Below are positions 37,005 through 46,700 of a DNA stretch of 64,000 bases, in pieces. Every line of letters starts with the position of its first letter. Position 1 is the stretch's first letter. The DNA is taken from assembly GCF_014652315.1 (NCBI RefSeq), contig NZ_BMYO01000006.1, positions 124,001 to 188,000 on the forward strand, given 5' to 3'. A model generated the notes under the pieces. That model made no database searches, was not told the origin of the DNA, and saw only the letters and a program-made list of their open reading frames with translations. Source of the DNA: Jeongeupia chitinilytica. GTDB taxonomy: Bacteria > Pseudomonadota > Gammaproteobacteria > Burkholderiales > Chitinibacteraceae. The position numbers and the translations under genes were made by a program.

Positions 37005-37508
37005 TCAGATTTCGCCGATGAAATCGGCCTTGCCGAGCGGCACGCCGTTGTGGCGCAGGATGTTGTAGGCAGTGCTGATGTGGAAGTACACGTTCGGCAA
37101 GGCAAAGTTCAGCAGGTAGAACTCGCCCTGCATCGGGCGATCGGGCATCCACGGCATCGTGACCGTCTTGCCTGCCGTTCCGTCGAGCGCATCGGCCGGC
37201 ACCGTTTCGAGATAGCTCAGCACTGCGCTGATGCGCTCGCGCAGTTCGGCAATGCTGGTCTCGGTATCGTCGAACTTCGGCGGCGTGATCCCGCTCAGGC
37301 GGCCGATGCTGCCCTTGGCCTGATCGGTCGCAATCTGCACCTGCTTGAGCAACGGATACATGTTCGGAAACAGCCGGCTCTGCAGCAGCACCTTTTCGTC
37401 GATCTGCTGCTCGCTGCAGTAGCCCGCCGCCAGATCGAGCAGACGGGACAGGTTGCCGAGCATGCGTACGTAAACCGGGACGGACAGCTGGAAGTAACTC
37501 AGGGACAT
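37005..37508 (-). CDS. DUF1993 family protein
   Basis: Cytoplasmic protein of 167 aa with a four-helix bundle character. It matches the DUF1993 family: LSYFQLSVPVYVRMLGNLSRLLDLA at the start and FALPNVYFHISTAYNILRHNGVPLGKADFIG at the end, where the histidines could bind metal as in DinB-like relatives. No function is known. The start is ATG 37508 (MSLSYFQ); an upstream extension lacks family similarity. Confidence 0.83.
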   Translation of the reverse strand: MSLSYFQLSVPVYVRMLGNLSRLLDLAAGYCSEQQIDEKVLLQSRLFPNMYPLLKQVQIATDQAKGSIGRLSGITPPKFDDTETSIAELRERISAVLSYLETVPADALDGTAGKTVTMPWMPDRPMQGEFYLLNFALPNVYFHISTAYNILRHNGVPLGKADFIGEI

Positions 37509-37584
37509 GACGACTCCTCGAACGGGACCCATGCCGGCCCGTCGGACCGGCAAAGCTTCATGTTAGCCCGGAAGGGGAGGTGCT

Positions 37585-38157
37585 TCAGCCCAGATTGAGC
37601 CGCTCGAGGCTGTCGGCCGCGGCGCGCCAGTAGCGCGCTTCGACCAGTCTGGCCGCAAGCGCGTCGGCGCAGTCGGCAATGCTGTCGGTACCGGTATCGA
37701 CGTCGAGATCGTAATCCCAGTCGGCATGCACCCGCGGTGCTTCCCACGCCGCCAGCCCGCTGGCGCGATCTCCGCGCGCCGCTTCCCGCACCGCCGCAAT
37801 TGCCGGATCACAGCGCACCGCAACCAGCACCGCCGCGTAGCCGGCCAGTTCGGTCAGCAGTTCGCGCTTCTCGTCGCGCTCGCACCAGCCGTTGTCGATG
37901 ATCAGCCGGTTGCCGGCCTGCAGCAGTCCGGGCAGGCAGTAGTGGTAACCGCGGACCAGCGTTGCCCAGTCGTATCCGCTACGCGTGATCGGTTCGCCAC
38001 GGCACATGCGCAGCCAGTCCGATTGCGGCAGGCTGGAGAGCACGTGGTCGATGCCGAAATACAGGTACTGCTCGGGCAGGCGCTCCTGCAGCGCCCGCGC
38101 CAGCGACGATTTGCCCGCCGAGCTGCAGCCGTTGAGGACGATCACCTGCGGCAGCAT
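37585..38157 (-). CDS. Chloramphenicol-phosphotransferase-like P-loop kinase
   Basis: A 190-residue P-loop kinase resembling the chloramphenicol phosphotransferase (CPT) family. Walker A is LNGCSSAGKSSLARALQ; IDHVLSSLP and LLQAGNRLIIDNGW correspond to the substrate-site and catalytic region. CPT proteins phosphorylate chloramphenicol in its producer, but relatives in other bacteria have no shown antibiotic role, so the substrate is open. Its start overlaps the AraC-type gene stop (TGATG), which places the two in one operon. Confidence 0.8.
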   Translation of the reverse strand: MLPQVIVLNGCSSAGKSSLARALQERLPEQYLYFGIDHVLSSLPQSDWLRMCRGEPITRSGYDWATLVRGYHYCLPGLLQAGNRLIIDNGWCERDEKRELLTELAGYAAVLVAVRCDPAIAAVREAARGDRASGLAAWEAPRVHADWDYDLDVDTGTDSIADCADALAARLVEARYWRAAADSLERLNLG

Positions 38158-39092
38158 CAGAGCACCGGCAGACAGAGGTCGATCTGGCCGTCACCGAAAT
38201 GGGCACGGTAGCGCTCGATCCGTGGCCGTGCCGGATCCGGCGTCAGACCGGCACGCGGAAACCATACGTGCATCAGGTCGCGCCAGCGCGGGCCGATGTC
38301 GTCGGTCGGCCCGGTGAAGCTGAATACCGCCCAGCGGCCGCCCTGCAGCCGGCATTCGCCGAAGCCGCGCGGAATGCGGGTGCCGGGATCGATCCGCACC
38401 GCGGTGTCGTAGCGACGCCGGCCGGCCGGCGTCGTGCCCGGATCGTTCCAGATCAGTCCGTACCAGAAGTCCTTGTCGAGCTGGTTGCGCTGGCAGAAGT
38501 TGCCGAACTGGATCCACATATCGTTCAGGTGACAACCGTAGTCGCCGACCTCGCGCTGATAGAGGCAGCGCATCGTCGGCCACTCCTCGACGGTGATCTT
38601 GGCGGCCACTTCGTCGAACGACCAGACGTAATCGGCGTCGGTACCGGCAATCCGGCTGCCCGGCTGGTAGCTCTTGGGGCCAAGCGTTTCGCGCAGCCAG
38701 TCGCGCGTTTCCGGTTCACCCTTGCGCCAGGCACTCGGTGTGAAGCCGAACTCGCGATGGAACGCGCGGCTGAATGTCGCCGCCGACGAAAAGCCGACCT
38801 GACGCGCGACTTCGCCGATCGGCAGGTGCGGTGCCCAGTGCAGCAGCGACGCAGCGGTTTCGAGCCGGGTTTTCCACAGGAACGCCTGCGGCGTGGTGTT
38901 GTAACGGTTCTGGAAGCGGCGAACCAGATACCACGGCGAGTAATGCGCGGCATCGGCCAGGTCGGCCAGCGTCAGCGGTGACGACATGTCGCGCATCATC
39001 CGGTCGACCGCGCGTTCCAGTCGCGGGCACGGAATCAGCCGGTGCGGCTGACGGGACACGACGGGAATGTAATTCGGTACGGGGGCATTCAT
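38157..39092 (-). CDS. AraC-family regulator with GyrI-like effector domain
   Basis: A 311-residue regulator. The AraC helix-turn-helix lies near the N-terminus (SSPLTLADLADAAHYSPWYLVRRFQNRYNTTPQAFLWKTRLETAASLL, then IGEVARQVGFSSAATFSRAFHREFGFTPSAWRKGE); the C-terminal 150 residues resemble the GyrI/BmrR effector-binding fold (VEEWPTMRCLYQREVGDYG). This is the SoxS/Rob layout: drug or toxin sensing joined to DNA binding. The ATG at 39092 is preferred because AAGGA lies eight bases upstream. It overlaps the CPT-like gene by one base. Confidence 0.87.
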   Translation of the reverse strand: MNAPVPNYIPVVSRQPHRLIPCPRLERAVDRMMRDMSSPLTLADLADAAHYSPWYLVRRFQNRYNTTPQAFLWKTRLETAASLLHWAPHLPIGEVARQVGFSSAATFSRAFHREFGFTPSAWRKGEPETRDWLRETLGPKSYQPGSRIAGTDADYVWSFDEVAAKITVEEWPTMRCLYQREVGDYGCHLNDMWIQFGNFCQRNQLDKDFWYGLIWNDPGTTPAGRRRYDTAVRIDPGTRIPRGFGECRLQGGRWAVFSFTGPTDDIGPRWRDLMHVWFPRAGLTPDPARPRIERYRAHFGDGQIDLCLPVL

Positions 39093-39188
39093 CGCGGTCA
39101 TCCTTGCCGACCAGGGCATAAGGTGAAGACCTTAGCATGCCGCAAGCGCTGGCGGACGGCCAGCCCCTGTCGACAGGCCGGCGGTCGA

Positions 39189-39204
39189 TGTTTCACGTGG
39201 AACG
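39189..39204. promoter_or_regulatory. parS: parS-like site downstream of thiD
   Basis: TGTTTCACGTGGAACG, 14 of 16 matches to the parS consensus and identical over 16 bases to the copy upstream of parC. It ends one base before the thiD stop codon (minus strand gene). Confidence 0.82.
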
Positions 39205-39205
39205 A

Positions 39206-40036
39206 TCAGGCACCAGCTTCGTCGTCGGTACTGCGCGCCCAGAACATCCGGTCCGGTAGCATCTGGCCCATGCCGGGCCGGAAAGCGTGCTTCAGCGCCT
39301 GCCAGGTGTATTCCTGCGCGTCGCGCACGCCCTGACCAAGCTCGACACCGTTGGCGAGCGCGCCGGCAATCGCGGCCGCCAGCGTTGCGCCGGCACCATG
39401 AAAACGCCCTGGCAGGCGGTCCCAGCTGTCGGTGCGCATCCGGCCGTTCTGGCTGAACAGCGCGTTGTTCACTTTCGGCGTTGCCGCCTGCGCACCGGTG
39501 ATCAGCACGTACTCGCAGCCCAGCTGGATGATGCGGTTGGCCGCGGCATCGAGCGGCAGGTCTTCCTGCTCGTCGGCATCGTCGCTCGCCAGCAGGCGTG
39601 CCTCGTGCTGGTTCGGCGTGACGATGAGCGAATGCGGCACCAGCAGTTCGCGCAGTGCGGCGACATATTCGTCGGCAGCCATCTCGTCGTCGCCGTGCGC
39701 GCGCGCCATCACCGGATCGAGGATCAGCGGGATGTCCGGGTAGTCGGCGGCGATTTCGGCCAGTACGGTCAGATTCTCGATGCTGCCCACCATGCCGACC
39801 TTGATCGCGTCGACTTCGGCGTCCTCGAGCACGTAGCGCGCCTGGTCGTGCAGCCATTCCGGATCGACCGGCTGAAACTCCTGCAGCCCGGCGCTGTCCT
39901 GAACGGTGAGCGCGGTGATCACCGGCAAGGCATGGCAACCGAGCGCGGCCAGCGTCAGGATGTCGGCCGACACGCCCTCGCCACCGGACGGATCATTGGC
40001 GGCAAAGGTCAGCACGAGCGGAGGGGCGGCTTTCAT
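39206..40036 (-). CDS. thiD: Hydroxymethylpyrimidine/phosphomethylpyrimidine kinase
   Basis: Ribokinase-like enzyme of thiamine biosynthesis, 276 aa, which phosphorylates HMP and HMP phosphate. It starts PLVLTFAANDPSGGEGVSADILTLAALGCHALPVITALTVQD, the ThiD N-terminus (normally NDPSGGAG), and has VDAIKVGMVGS and ILDPVMA. In the C-terminal anion-hole region where ThiD normally reads GTGCT(L/T)S, this protein reads FHGAGATLAAAI: the helix start is kept but the Gly-Thr-Gly-Cys motif is altered. Divergent from the rubredoxin gene with 63 bases between. Confidence 0.85.
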   Translation of the reverse strand: MKAAPPLVLTFAANDPSGGEGVSADILTLAALGCHALPVITALTVQDSAGLQEFQPVDPEWLHDQARYVLEDAEVDAIKVGMVGSIENLTVLAEIAADYPDIPLILDPVMARAHGDDEMAADEYVAALRELLVPHSLIVTPNQHEARLLASDDADEQEDLPLDAAANRIIQLGCEYVLITGAQAATPKVNNALFSQNGRMRTDSWDRLPGRFHGAGATLAAAIAGALANGVELGQGVRDAQEYTWQALKHAFRPGMGQMLPDRMFWARSTDDEAGA

Positions 40037-40099
40037 GGCGGGCAGCTGAAACGATTGGGGTAGAATTCCGATTCTAAACGACACGAAGGGCCCGACCTG

Positions 40100-40264
40100 A
40101 TGAAAAAGTATATGTGTTTGATTTGCGGCTTCATTTATGACGAAGCCGAAGGCCGCCCCGAAGACGGTATTGCCGCCGGCACACCGTGGGACGACGTGCC
40201 GCCGAACTGGACCTGCCCGGACTGCGGTGCGCGCAAGGACGACTTTGAAATGATCGAGATCTGA
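40100..40264 (+). CDS. rubA: Rubredoxin
   Basis: Small iron-sulfur electron carrier of 54 aa. Both iron-binding pairs are present: CLICGFIYDEAEG at the start and CPDCGARKDDFEMIEI at the end, with the usual aromatic core (WDDVPPNWTC). It would pass electrons to an alkane hydroxylase, oxidase or peroxide reductase; no partner is next to it. Start ATG at 40100; it lies between thiD and the M48 protease gene. Confidence 0.95.
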   Translation: MKKYMCLICGFIYDEAEGRPEDGIAAGTPWDDVPPNWTCPDCGARKDDFEMIEI

Positions 40265-40302
40265 GTTCCGGCCTCCGGCGCCCACGGAAAGAGACCATTG
40301 CG

Positions 40303-41136
40303 ATGAAACGTTCGCTTACTGCCCTTGCCATCGCAGCCGCGATCGCACTCGGCGGCTGTCAGCAGGTCAGCACCACCGGTACCGGTGCGACCAACATCAC
40401 CCGCAAGCAGAGCATGAGCATGCTGGTGTCCGAAAAGGACGTCGAGCAGATGTCGGCGCAGGCGTACAACGAGACGCTGGGCAAGGCCAAAGGCAGCGGC
40501 AAGCTCAACACCGATGCAGCGATGACCCGGCGCGTGCGCAGCATTGCCGACCGGCTGATCCCGCAGACCGCCGTGTTCCGGCCCGATGCGCTGAACTGGA
40601 AATGGGAAGTCAACGTCGAGCAGAGCAAGGAGCTGAACGCCTACTGCATGGCCGGCGGCAAGATCATGTTCTACTCGGGCATCATCACCGAGCTCAAGCT
40701 CAGCGACGACGAGATCGCCCAGATCATGGGCCACGAAATCGCCCATGCGTTGCGCGAACACGCACGCGAACGGATGAGCAGCGAGGCCAACAAGCAGATT
40801 GCCATTCAGGGGATTTCCATCCTCACCGGCGGCAAGTACGACGCGCTGCTCGGCATGGGCGACCAGCTGATCGCGGTCGGTTACACACTGCCGAACAGTC
40901 GCGAGCACGAATCCGAAGCCGACGTGATGGGGCTGGAGCTCGCTGCAAGGGCCGGCTACAACCCGCAGGCGGCGGTGACGCTGTGGCAGAAGATGGCCGC
41001 CGCATCGCAGGGCGGCTCGCCGGAATTCCTGTCGACCCACCCGTCGTCGAGCACGCGGATCCGCGATCTGCAGGCGCAGATTCCCAAGGTCGAGCCGCTG
41101 TACGAAGCGGCAGTCAAGCAGTACGGCAAACGCTGA
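40303..41136 (+). CDS. M48 family metalloprotease, lipoprotein
   Basis: Zinc metallopeptidase of 277 aa, anchored to a membrane by an N-terminal lipid. Signal MKRSLTALAIAAAIALGGC, lipobox LGGC (mature Cys19). The M48 motif is IMGHEIAHALREHARE (HExxH) with the third ligand in SREHESEADVMGLELAARAGYNP, and the family end VEPLYEAA. This is the LoiP/BepA-like group that acts on envelope proteins. The stop overlaps the start of the HemJ-like gene (TGATG), so the two are translated together. Confidence 0.9.
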   Translation: MKRSLTALAIAAAIALGGCQQVSTTGTGATNITRKQSMSMLVSEKDVEQMSAQAYNETLGKAKGSGKLNTDAAMTRRVRSIADRLIPQTAVFRPDALNWKWEVNVEQSKELNAYCMAGGKIMFYSGIITELKLSDDEIAQIMGHEIAHALREHARERMSSEANKQIAIQGISILTGGKYDALLGMGDQLIAVGYTLPNSREHESEADVMGLELAARAGYNPQAAVTLWQKMAAASQGGSPEFLSTHPSSSTRIRDLQAQIPKVEPLYEAAVKQYGKR

Positions 41137-41558
41137 TGCTCTGGTTCAAGGCACTGCACATCATCTTCGTCACCAGCTGGTTTGCCGGGCTGTTCTATTT
41201 GCCACGGCTGTTCGTCAACCACGCCATGGCGACCGAACCGGCCGAGATCGCCCGGCTGGCGCTGATGGAAAAGAAACTGTTGCGCTTCATGACGCCGCTG
41301 GCGCTGCTGGCACTCGGCTTCGGGCTGGCGACGTGGGCGAGCTACGATTTCTATGCCGGTCCCGGCTGGCGCTGGATGCATGCCAAGCTGGCCCTGGTGG
41401 CGCTGCTGGTCGGCTATCACGGCTGGTGCTTCAGGCTGGTGCGCGACTTCGCCGCCGGCCGCAACACCCGCAGCCACCGCTGGTACCGGGTCTTCAACGA
41501 GCTGCCGGTGCTGGCGCTGTTCGCCATCGTCGTCCTCGTCGTCGTCAAACCGTTCTAG
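41136..41558 (+). CDS. hemJ: Protoporphyrinogen IX oxidase, HemJ-like
   Basis: Small integral-membrane protein of 140 aa with four hydrophobic helices, related to HemJ (CopD-like). The heme-ligating residues known in cyanobacterial HemJ have counterparts: His8 (MLWFKALHIIFVTSWFAGLFYLPRLFVNH) and Lys84 (WMHAKLALV). HemJ converts protoporphyrinogen IX to protoporphyrin IX, the last step before ferrochelatase. Nearby hemL supports a heme role. A CYTH gene follows after eight bases. Confidence 0.83.
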   Translation: MLWFKALHIIFVTSWFAGLFYLPRLFVNHAMATEPAEIARLALMEKKLLRFMTPLALLALGFGLATWASYDFYAGPGWRWMHAKLALVALLVGYHGWCFRLVRDFAAGRNTRSHRWYRVFNELPVLALFAIVVLVVVKPF

Positions 41559-41566
41559 GAGCCGTC

Positions 41567-42028
41567 ATGGCGATCGAAATCGAACGCAAGTTCCTGTTGG
41601 CATCGGATGCTTGGCGCGATGCCGTGCACCGGTCGACGCGCATTGCCCAGGGCTATCTGTGCACCGATCCCGAACGCACGGTGCGCGTGCGCCTGAAGGG
41701 TGAAACCGGTTTCCTGACCGTCAAGGGCAGGAACCGGGGCATCGCCCGGGCCGAGTTCGAATACCCGGTGCCGGCCGACGACGCCGCAGCCATGCTGGCG
41801 CTCTGTCCGAACGTGCTCGACAAGACCCGGCATCTGGTGGACCTCGGCGGGCTGACTTGGGAAATCGACGAATTCCATGGCGACAACGCCGGGCTGATCG
41901 TCGCCGAGATCGAGCTGCCGTCGGTCGATGCCGCTTTCGTCCGCCCCGACTGGCTCGGGGCCGAAGTCTCCGCCGACCCGCGCTATTACAACAGTGCATT
42001 GTCCGAACGGCCGTACAGCCGCTGGTAA
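41567..42028 (+). CDS. CYTH domain protein
   Basis: A 153-residue protein with the CYTH tunnel fold, typified by the N-terminal EIERKFLL signature (ExExK). Later parts carry the basic and acidic residues of the tunnel (YLCTDPERTVRVRLKGETGFLTVKG, and WEIDEFHGDNAGLIVAEIELPS). Family members hydrolyse triphosphates such as thiamine triphosphate, inorganic triphosphate or ATP to cAMP; single-domain bacterial forms are often triphosphatases. It lies between hemJ and hemL and could be co-transcribed with both. Confidence 0.85.
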   Translation: MAIEIERKFLLASDAWRDAVHRSTRIAQGYLCTDPERTVRVRLKGETGFLTVKGRNRGIARAEFEYPVPADDAAAMLALCPNVLDKTRHLVDLGGLTWEIDEFHGDNAGLIVAEIELPSVDAAFVRPDWLGAEVSADPRYYNSALSERPYSRW

Positions 42029-42069
42029 GCGTCGGTCGCGGCGCCGGTGCACTCGCTAGGAAAACTGAT

Positions 42070-43344
42070 ATGACTGCAAACGAACAACTTTTCGACGCCG
42101 CGCAAAAGCACATTCCCGGCGGCGTCAATTCGCCGGTGCGCGCCTTCGGCTCGGTCGGCGGCACGCCACGCTTCTTCAAGAAGGGCGAAGGCGCCTACGT
42201 CTGGGATGCCGACGGCCAGCGCTACATCGACTATGTCGGCTCGTGGGGACCGCTGATCCTCGGCCACGCGCATCCGCAAGTGCTCGACGCCGTGATCGCC
42301 GCCGCCCGCGACGGCCTCAGCTTCGGCGCACCGACGCAGCGCGAAATCGAACTCGCCGACCTGCTGTGCGAGATGCTGCCGTCGCTCGAACAGGTGCGGC
42401 TGGTGTCCAGCGGCACCGAGGCGACGATGAGTGCGATCCGCCTCGCGCGCGGCTTCACCGGCCGCGACAAGCTGGTCAAGTTCGAAGGCTGCTACCACGG
42501 CCACGCCGACAGCCTGCTGGTCAAGGCCGGCTCGGGCCTGCTGACCTTCGCCAATCCGTCGAGCGCCGGCGTGCCGGCCGCGGTCGCCGCCGATACCATC
42601 GTACTGCCGTACAACGACGTTGCTGCACTGGAAGCACTGTTCGCCACCGAAGGCGACAAGATCGCCGCCATCATCGTCGAACCGGTCGCCGGCAACATGA
42701 ATCTGGTCCGGCCTTCACCGGCCTTCGTTACCGCCATGCGCGCGCTGACCGAACGCCACGGCGCGGTGCTGATCTACGACGAAGTGATGACCGGTTTCCG
42801 CGTCGGCCTGCAATGTGCACAGGGCCTGCACGGCATCACGCCGGACCTGACCTGCCTCGGCAAGGTCGTCGGTGGCGGCATGCCGCTGGCCGCGTTCGGT
42901 GGCCGTGCCGACATCATGGGCAAACTGGCACCGCTCGGCCCGGTCTACCAGGCCGGCACGCTGTCGGGCAATCCGGTCGCCGTTGCCGCCGGTCTGGCCA
43001 CGCTGCAGGCAATCCGCCAGCCGGGATTCTTCGATACGCTGGGTGCGAAGACCGCAGCGCTGGCCGAAGGCCTTTCCACCGCCGCGCGCAATGCCGGCGT
43101 CGCGTTCTCGGCGCAAAGCGTCGGCGGCATGTTCGGCGTCTATTTCAGCGCGACACCGCCGCAATCGTTCGCCGACGTGATGGCCTCGGACCGGGCACGC
43201 TTCAACGCCTTCTTCCATGCCATGCTGGCCGAAGGGGTTTATCTGGCACCGTCGGCGTTCGAAGCCGGTTTCGTCTCCAGCGCCCACAGTGACGCCGACA
43301 TCGCAGCCACCGTGGCCGCCGCCGCACGCGTTTTTGCGGCCTGA
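42070..43344 (+). CDS. hemL: Glutamate-1-semialdehyde 2,1-aminomutase
   Basis: PLP enzyme making 5-aminolevulinate in the C5 route to tetrapyrroles; 424 aa, the normal length. Features: IPGGVNSPVRAFGSVGGTPRFFKKGEGAY at the N-terminus, the phosphate-binding SSGTEATMSAIRLARGFTGR, DEVMTGFRV and the catalytic lysine in CLGKVVGGGMPLAAFGGR. AGGAAAAC precedes the ATG at 42070. Together with the HemJ-like gene it suggests a heme cluster. Confidence 0.96.
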   Translation: MTANEQLFDAAQKHIPGGVNSPVRAFGSVGGTPRFFKKGEGAYVWDADGQRYIDYVGSWGPLILGHAHPQVLDAVIAAARDGLSFGAPTQREIELADLLCEMLPSLEQVRLVSSGTEATMSAIRLARGFTGRDKLVKFEGCYHGHADSLLVKAGSGLLTFANPSSAGVPAAVAADTIVLPYNDVAALEALFATEGDKIAAIIVEPVAGNMNLVRPSPAFVTAMRALTERHGAVLIYDEVMTGFRVGLQCAQGLHGITPDLTCLGKVVGGGMPLAAFGGRADIMGKLAPLGPVYQAGTLSGNPVAVAAGLATLQAIRQPGFFDTLGAKTAALAEGLSTAARNAGVAFSAQSVGGMFGVYFSATPPQSFADVMASDRARFNAFFHAMLAEGVYLAPSAFEAGFVSSAHSDADIAATVAAAARVFAA

Positions 43345-43786
43345 TCCCCCGGAACGGGTCGCCGTGCAATGCGGCGGCCCGTCACCGCCCGTCGGCTGGT
43401 CAACGGCCAGCGGGCACTGCCGTTTCCGTTTCCGGCGCCGGAACCATTCAGCTTCATGCTGACGCATCGGGTCAGTACCTGATGGGACATCACCGGATTC
43501 CGCTCCGCCCTGCCTGCAGGCTATAAACCGTACAGCAATGGCTGAATCTGCGTGTCAGCAATGACCGGCAGACGCCGATTCCGCACCGGCCATCCGGGCC
43601 TGCGCATGCCCCGAAACCCGTGTTGTAGCTTGGAAACACGCGTTCATATGATGAAACGCTAATGTTTTGCGGCCCGGTAACATCAGTACATCTAAAAATA
43701 CTGATTTACTTGATGCCGGGATAGCGCAGCCACGTTCGATCGATGGCAAGCAGCAGGTAGAACAGCGCTTCGGGAGCAGGATCAAC
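43345..43786. other. Intergenic region upstream of the pilus operon
   Basis: About 442 bases between hemL and pilY1 with no credible gene. The right half, about 43640-43720, is AT-rich (for example CTAAAAATACTGATTTACTT) and probably holds the operon promoter. I see no sigma-54 element with proper GG/GC spacing and no repeat. Confidence 0.5.
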
Positions 43787-46700
43787 ATGCACGCACGTTT
43801 TCGACTGAACACATTGCGCTACGGACTAGCGCTGGCGTTCCCGGCGCTGGCCCACACCGCTTTTGCAGACGAACCCTACCCGGCACTGCCGCCGACACTG
43901 AGCTCGTCGGTCAAACCGAACGTGCTGCTGCACATCGACAACTCCGGCAGTATGGATGACCCGCCAAGCACGGGTGGCAGCAAGAAAAAGATGGACATCG
44001 CCAAAGAGGTCGCCAAGGACCTGATCGCGAAAAATCCCGATCTGCGCTGGGGTCTCTTTTCCTTCGATACCGGCAAGAACCAGATCGACAATGGCGGCAT
44101 TCTCCAAGCGCCGGTCGGTTCGAGTACCTCGGTCTTGAACGCCGCCATCGACGCGCTGGATGCCGCAACCTGGACACCGCTCGGTGAAACCATGGTCGAA
44201 ATCACCCGTTACTTCGGCGGGCAATCAAGCTATTACGGCAAAACCAAGAACACCTCCAGCGGCACCTACACCAGCCCGATCCAGTACCGGTGCCAGAAGA
44301 ACTTCGCCATCGTCATCACCGATGGCGATTCGACCAAGGATGACTCATTGCCCGGTGTCGGCAAGTCGGTCATCAAATACACCAGCTATGACACTGCCAA
44401 CACGGCAATCTCCAAAACATTCCAGATCTGCCAGAACAGCAGTACCCAATCATCGGTGACCTGCCCGGTCGTCCTGGAAGGGTCGAGCAACAGCAGTGAC
44501 CCGTTCATGGACAAGAGCCAGACGACCTATCTCCGCTCGATCCGCGATGCCGCGATGTATGCCTACGATGCGGATTTTCGCGTTGGCGGTACCGATCTGG
44601 ACGGCAAGAGTTTCGACGATCTGAAGTTCATCAAACAGAACCTGACCACCTATACCGTCGGCTTCAACGTCAACAATGCGGTGCTGAAGGCCACCGCCGC
44701 GGTCGGCCATGGCAAGTACTATACCGCCGACGACCAGACCCAGCTGACCACGGCCCTGACCAATGCCGTATCCGACATCGTTGCGTCGGTCTCGAATGCC
44801 GGCGGTGTTGCAACACAAAGCGAAACCCTCCGTGACGGCAACAAGGTCTTCCAGCCGGTCTTCAATCCCAAGGGCTGGTACGGCGAACTGCGCTGTTACA
44901 ACCTCGATGGCTCCGGCAACTTCAACCCGAACACGTCACAATGCACGCCGAACGGCAAGGCGGTGATTCCGGCGGTCACCAGCCGCAAGCTGTATTCAGC
45001 ATCGATCAGCAACGGTGCGACGACCTCGTTCGATTTCGGCGTCTCGCCGGCTACCGTCGTCGCCAACATGACCACCGCACAGCAGAACGCCCTGGGCGCC
45101 AATGCCACCGACCGGCAGAACGTCGTCCGTTTCCTGCGCGGCGAAACGGTCACCAACTACCGGACACGCAGCAACGGCCTACTTGGCGACATTGTCGACA
45201 GCCAGCCGGTGGTGATCAGCCGGCCGAGCGGCCAGACACCGGACACCGATTACGCCGCGTTCAAGACCGTCAATGCCGATCGCAACATGGTGTTCATCGG
45301 CGCCAACGACGGGATGCTGCACGGCTTCGGCATCGCCAACATGACCGAAATCATGGGTTTCATCCCGTCGGCGGTGTATCCGCACCTGCAGGCGCTGAGC
45401 AAGGCCGATTACGGCGAGCCGGGCGGCACGGCACACACCTATCACGTCAACGGCAGCATGCGCTGGGCCGACGTCAAACTGGGCGGCACCTGGAAAACGC
45501 TGCTGGTCGGCGGACTGGGCCAGGGTGGCCAGGGTTACTTCGCGATCGATGCCACCAGCAGCAGCAATTTCAGCAGCGCGGCCAATACGGTCAAGTGGGA
45601 ATGGACCGACCAGAACAAGGCCGGCATGGGTTACAGCTTCGGTACGCCGCTGATCTACAACGTACGCACCTCGGCCACCACCGTGGTGCCGGCGGTGATC
45701 CTGAGCAACGGCTACGAAAGTGACTACGACGACGGCACCAAGGCCAGCAAGTCCTCGTCGCTGTACATCATCAACGCCAACACCGGGGCTTTGCTCAAGG
45801 AGATCGTCGTCACCGGCGGCGCGGGCCTGTCGTCGCCGGCGGGTGTCGATTTCGGTCAGGACGGCGTGCTCGACTACGTGTATGCCGGCGATGCCAACGG
45901 CAAACTGTGGCGCTTTGACCTGACCGCTGATACACCCGCCAATTTCAGCGTGACCACCAACCCGATCTTCGATGCCGGTCCGACCCATCCGATCGTGATG
46001 CGCCCTGCGGTCATGGCCATCAATCGTGCCGACAACACCTCGCTGGGCAACCTGATCCTGTTTGGCACCGGCCGGCTGCTGACCGAAGCCGACCGTACCG
46101 ATACGACCACGCAGAGCCTGTATGGCGTTGTCGACTACATGGATGCAGCACCACGGACGATTCCACGCAACGAACTGCAGCAGCAAACCATCGAAGCCAC
46201 CGCAACGGTCAGTGACAGCAGCAAGCGCGTCGGCAGTTACCGCAAGATGTCGACCAACCTGCTTGACCTGCAGTCCAGTACCAGCGGCGGTACTTTGCCC
46301 AAAGGCTGGTACATCGATCTTACGAATACCGAACGGCTGGTCACCTCGCCCATGCTCTACGACGACAAGGTCCTGTTCGGTACCGGCATCACCCAGTCGA
46401 GCGAAGCCTGCCTGCCCGGCGGCAAGGGCTGGATCATGGGCCTGAACCCGCTGACCGGGTCGGTCACCACCAAGAACAACGACAAGAATTTCGCACGAGC
46501 CTACAGCTTTGTCGACATCGTACCGGACCTGCGCTCGACCGTTGACGACAAGGTCACCTTCAGTACAGGCAGTGCCTACGCCAGCGGCTACGACAAAAGC
46601 GGGATTCCGACCGAACTGACCTATGTAGGCAGCGATGCCAAGCTGGTCACGCCGCCGGCGCAGCCCGGTGCATCCGATGTGCCGCTGGGACAGGTGATTG

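Noticed and set aside
37585..38157. Chloramphenicol resistance by phosphorylation
   Set aside because: Only the P-loop family is recognisable; relatives outside the producer organism have no shown resistance role.
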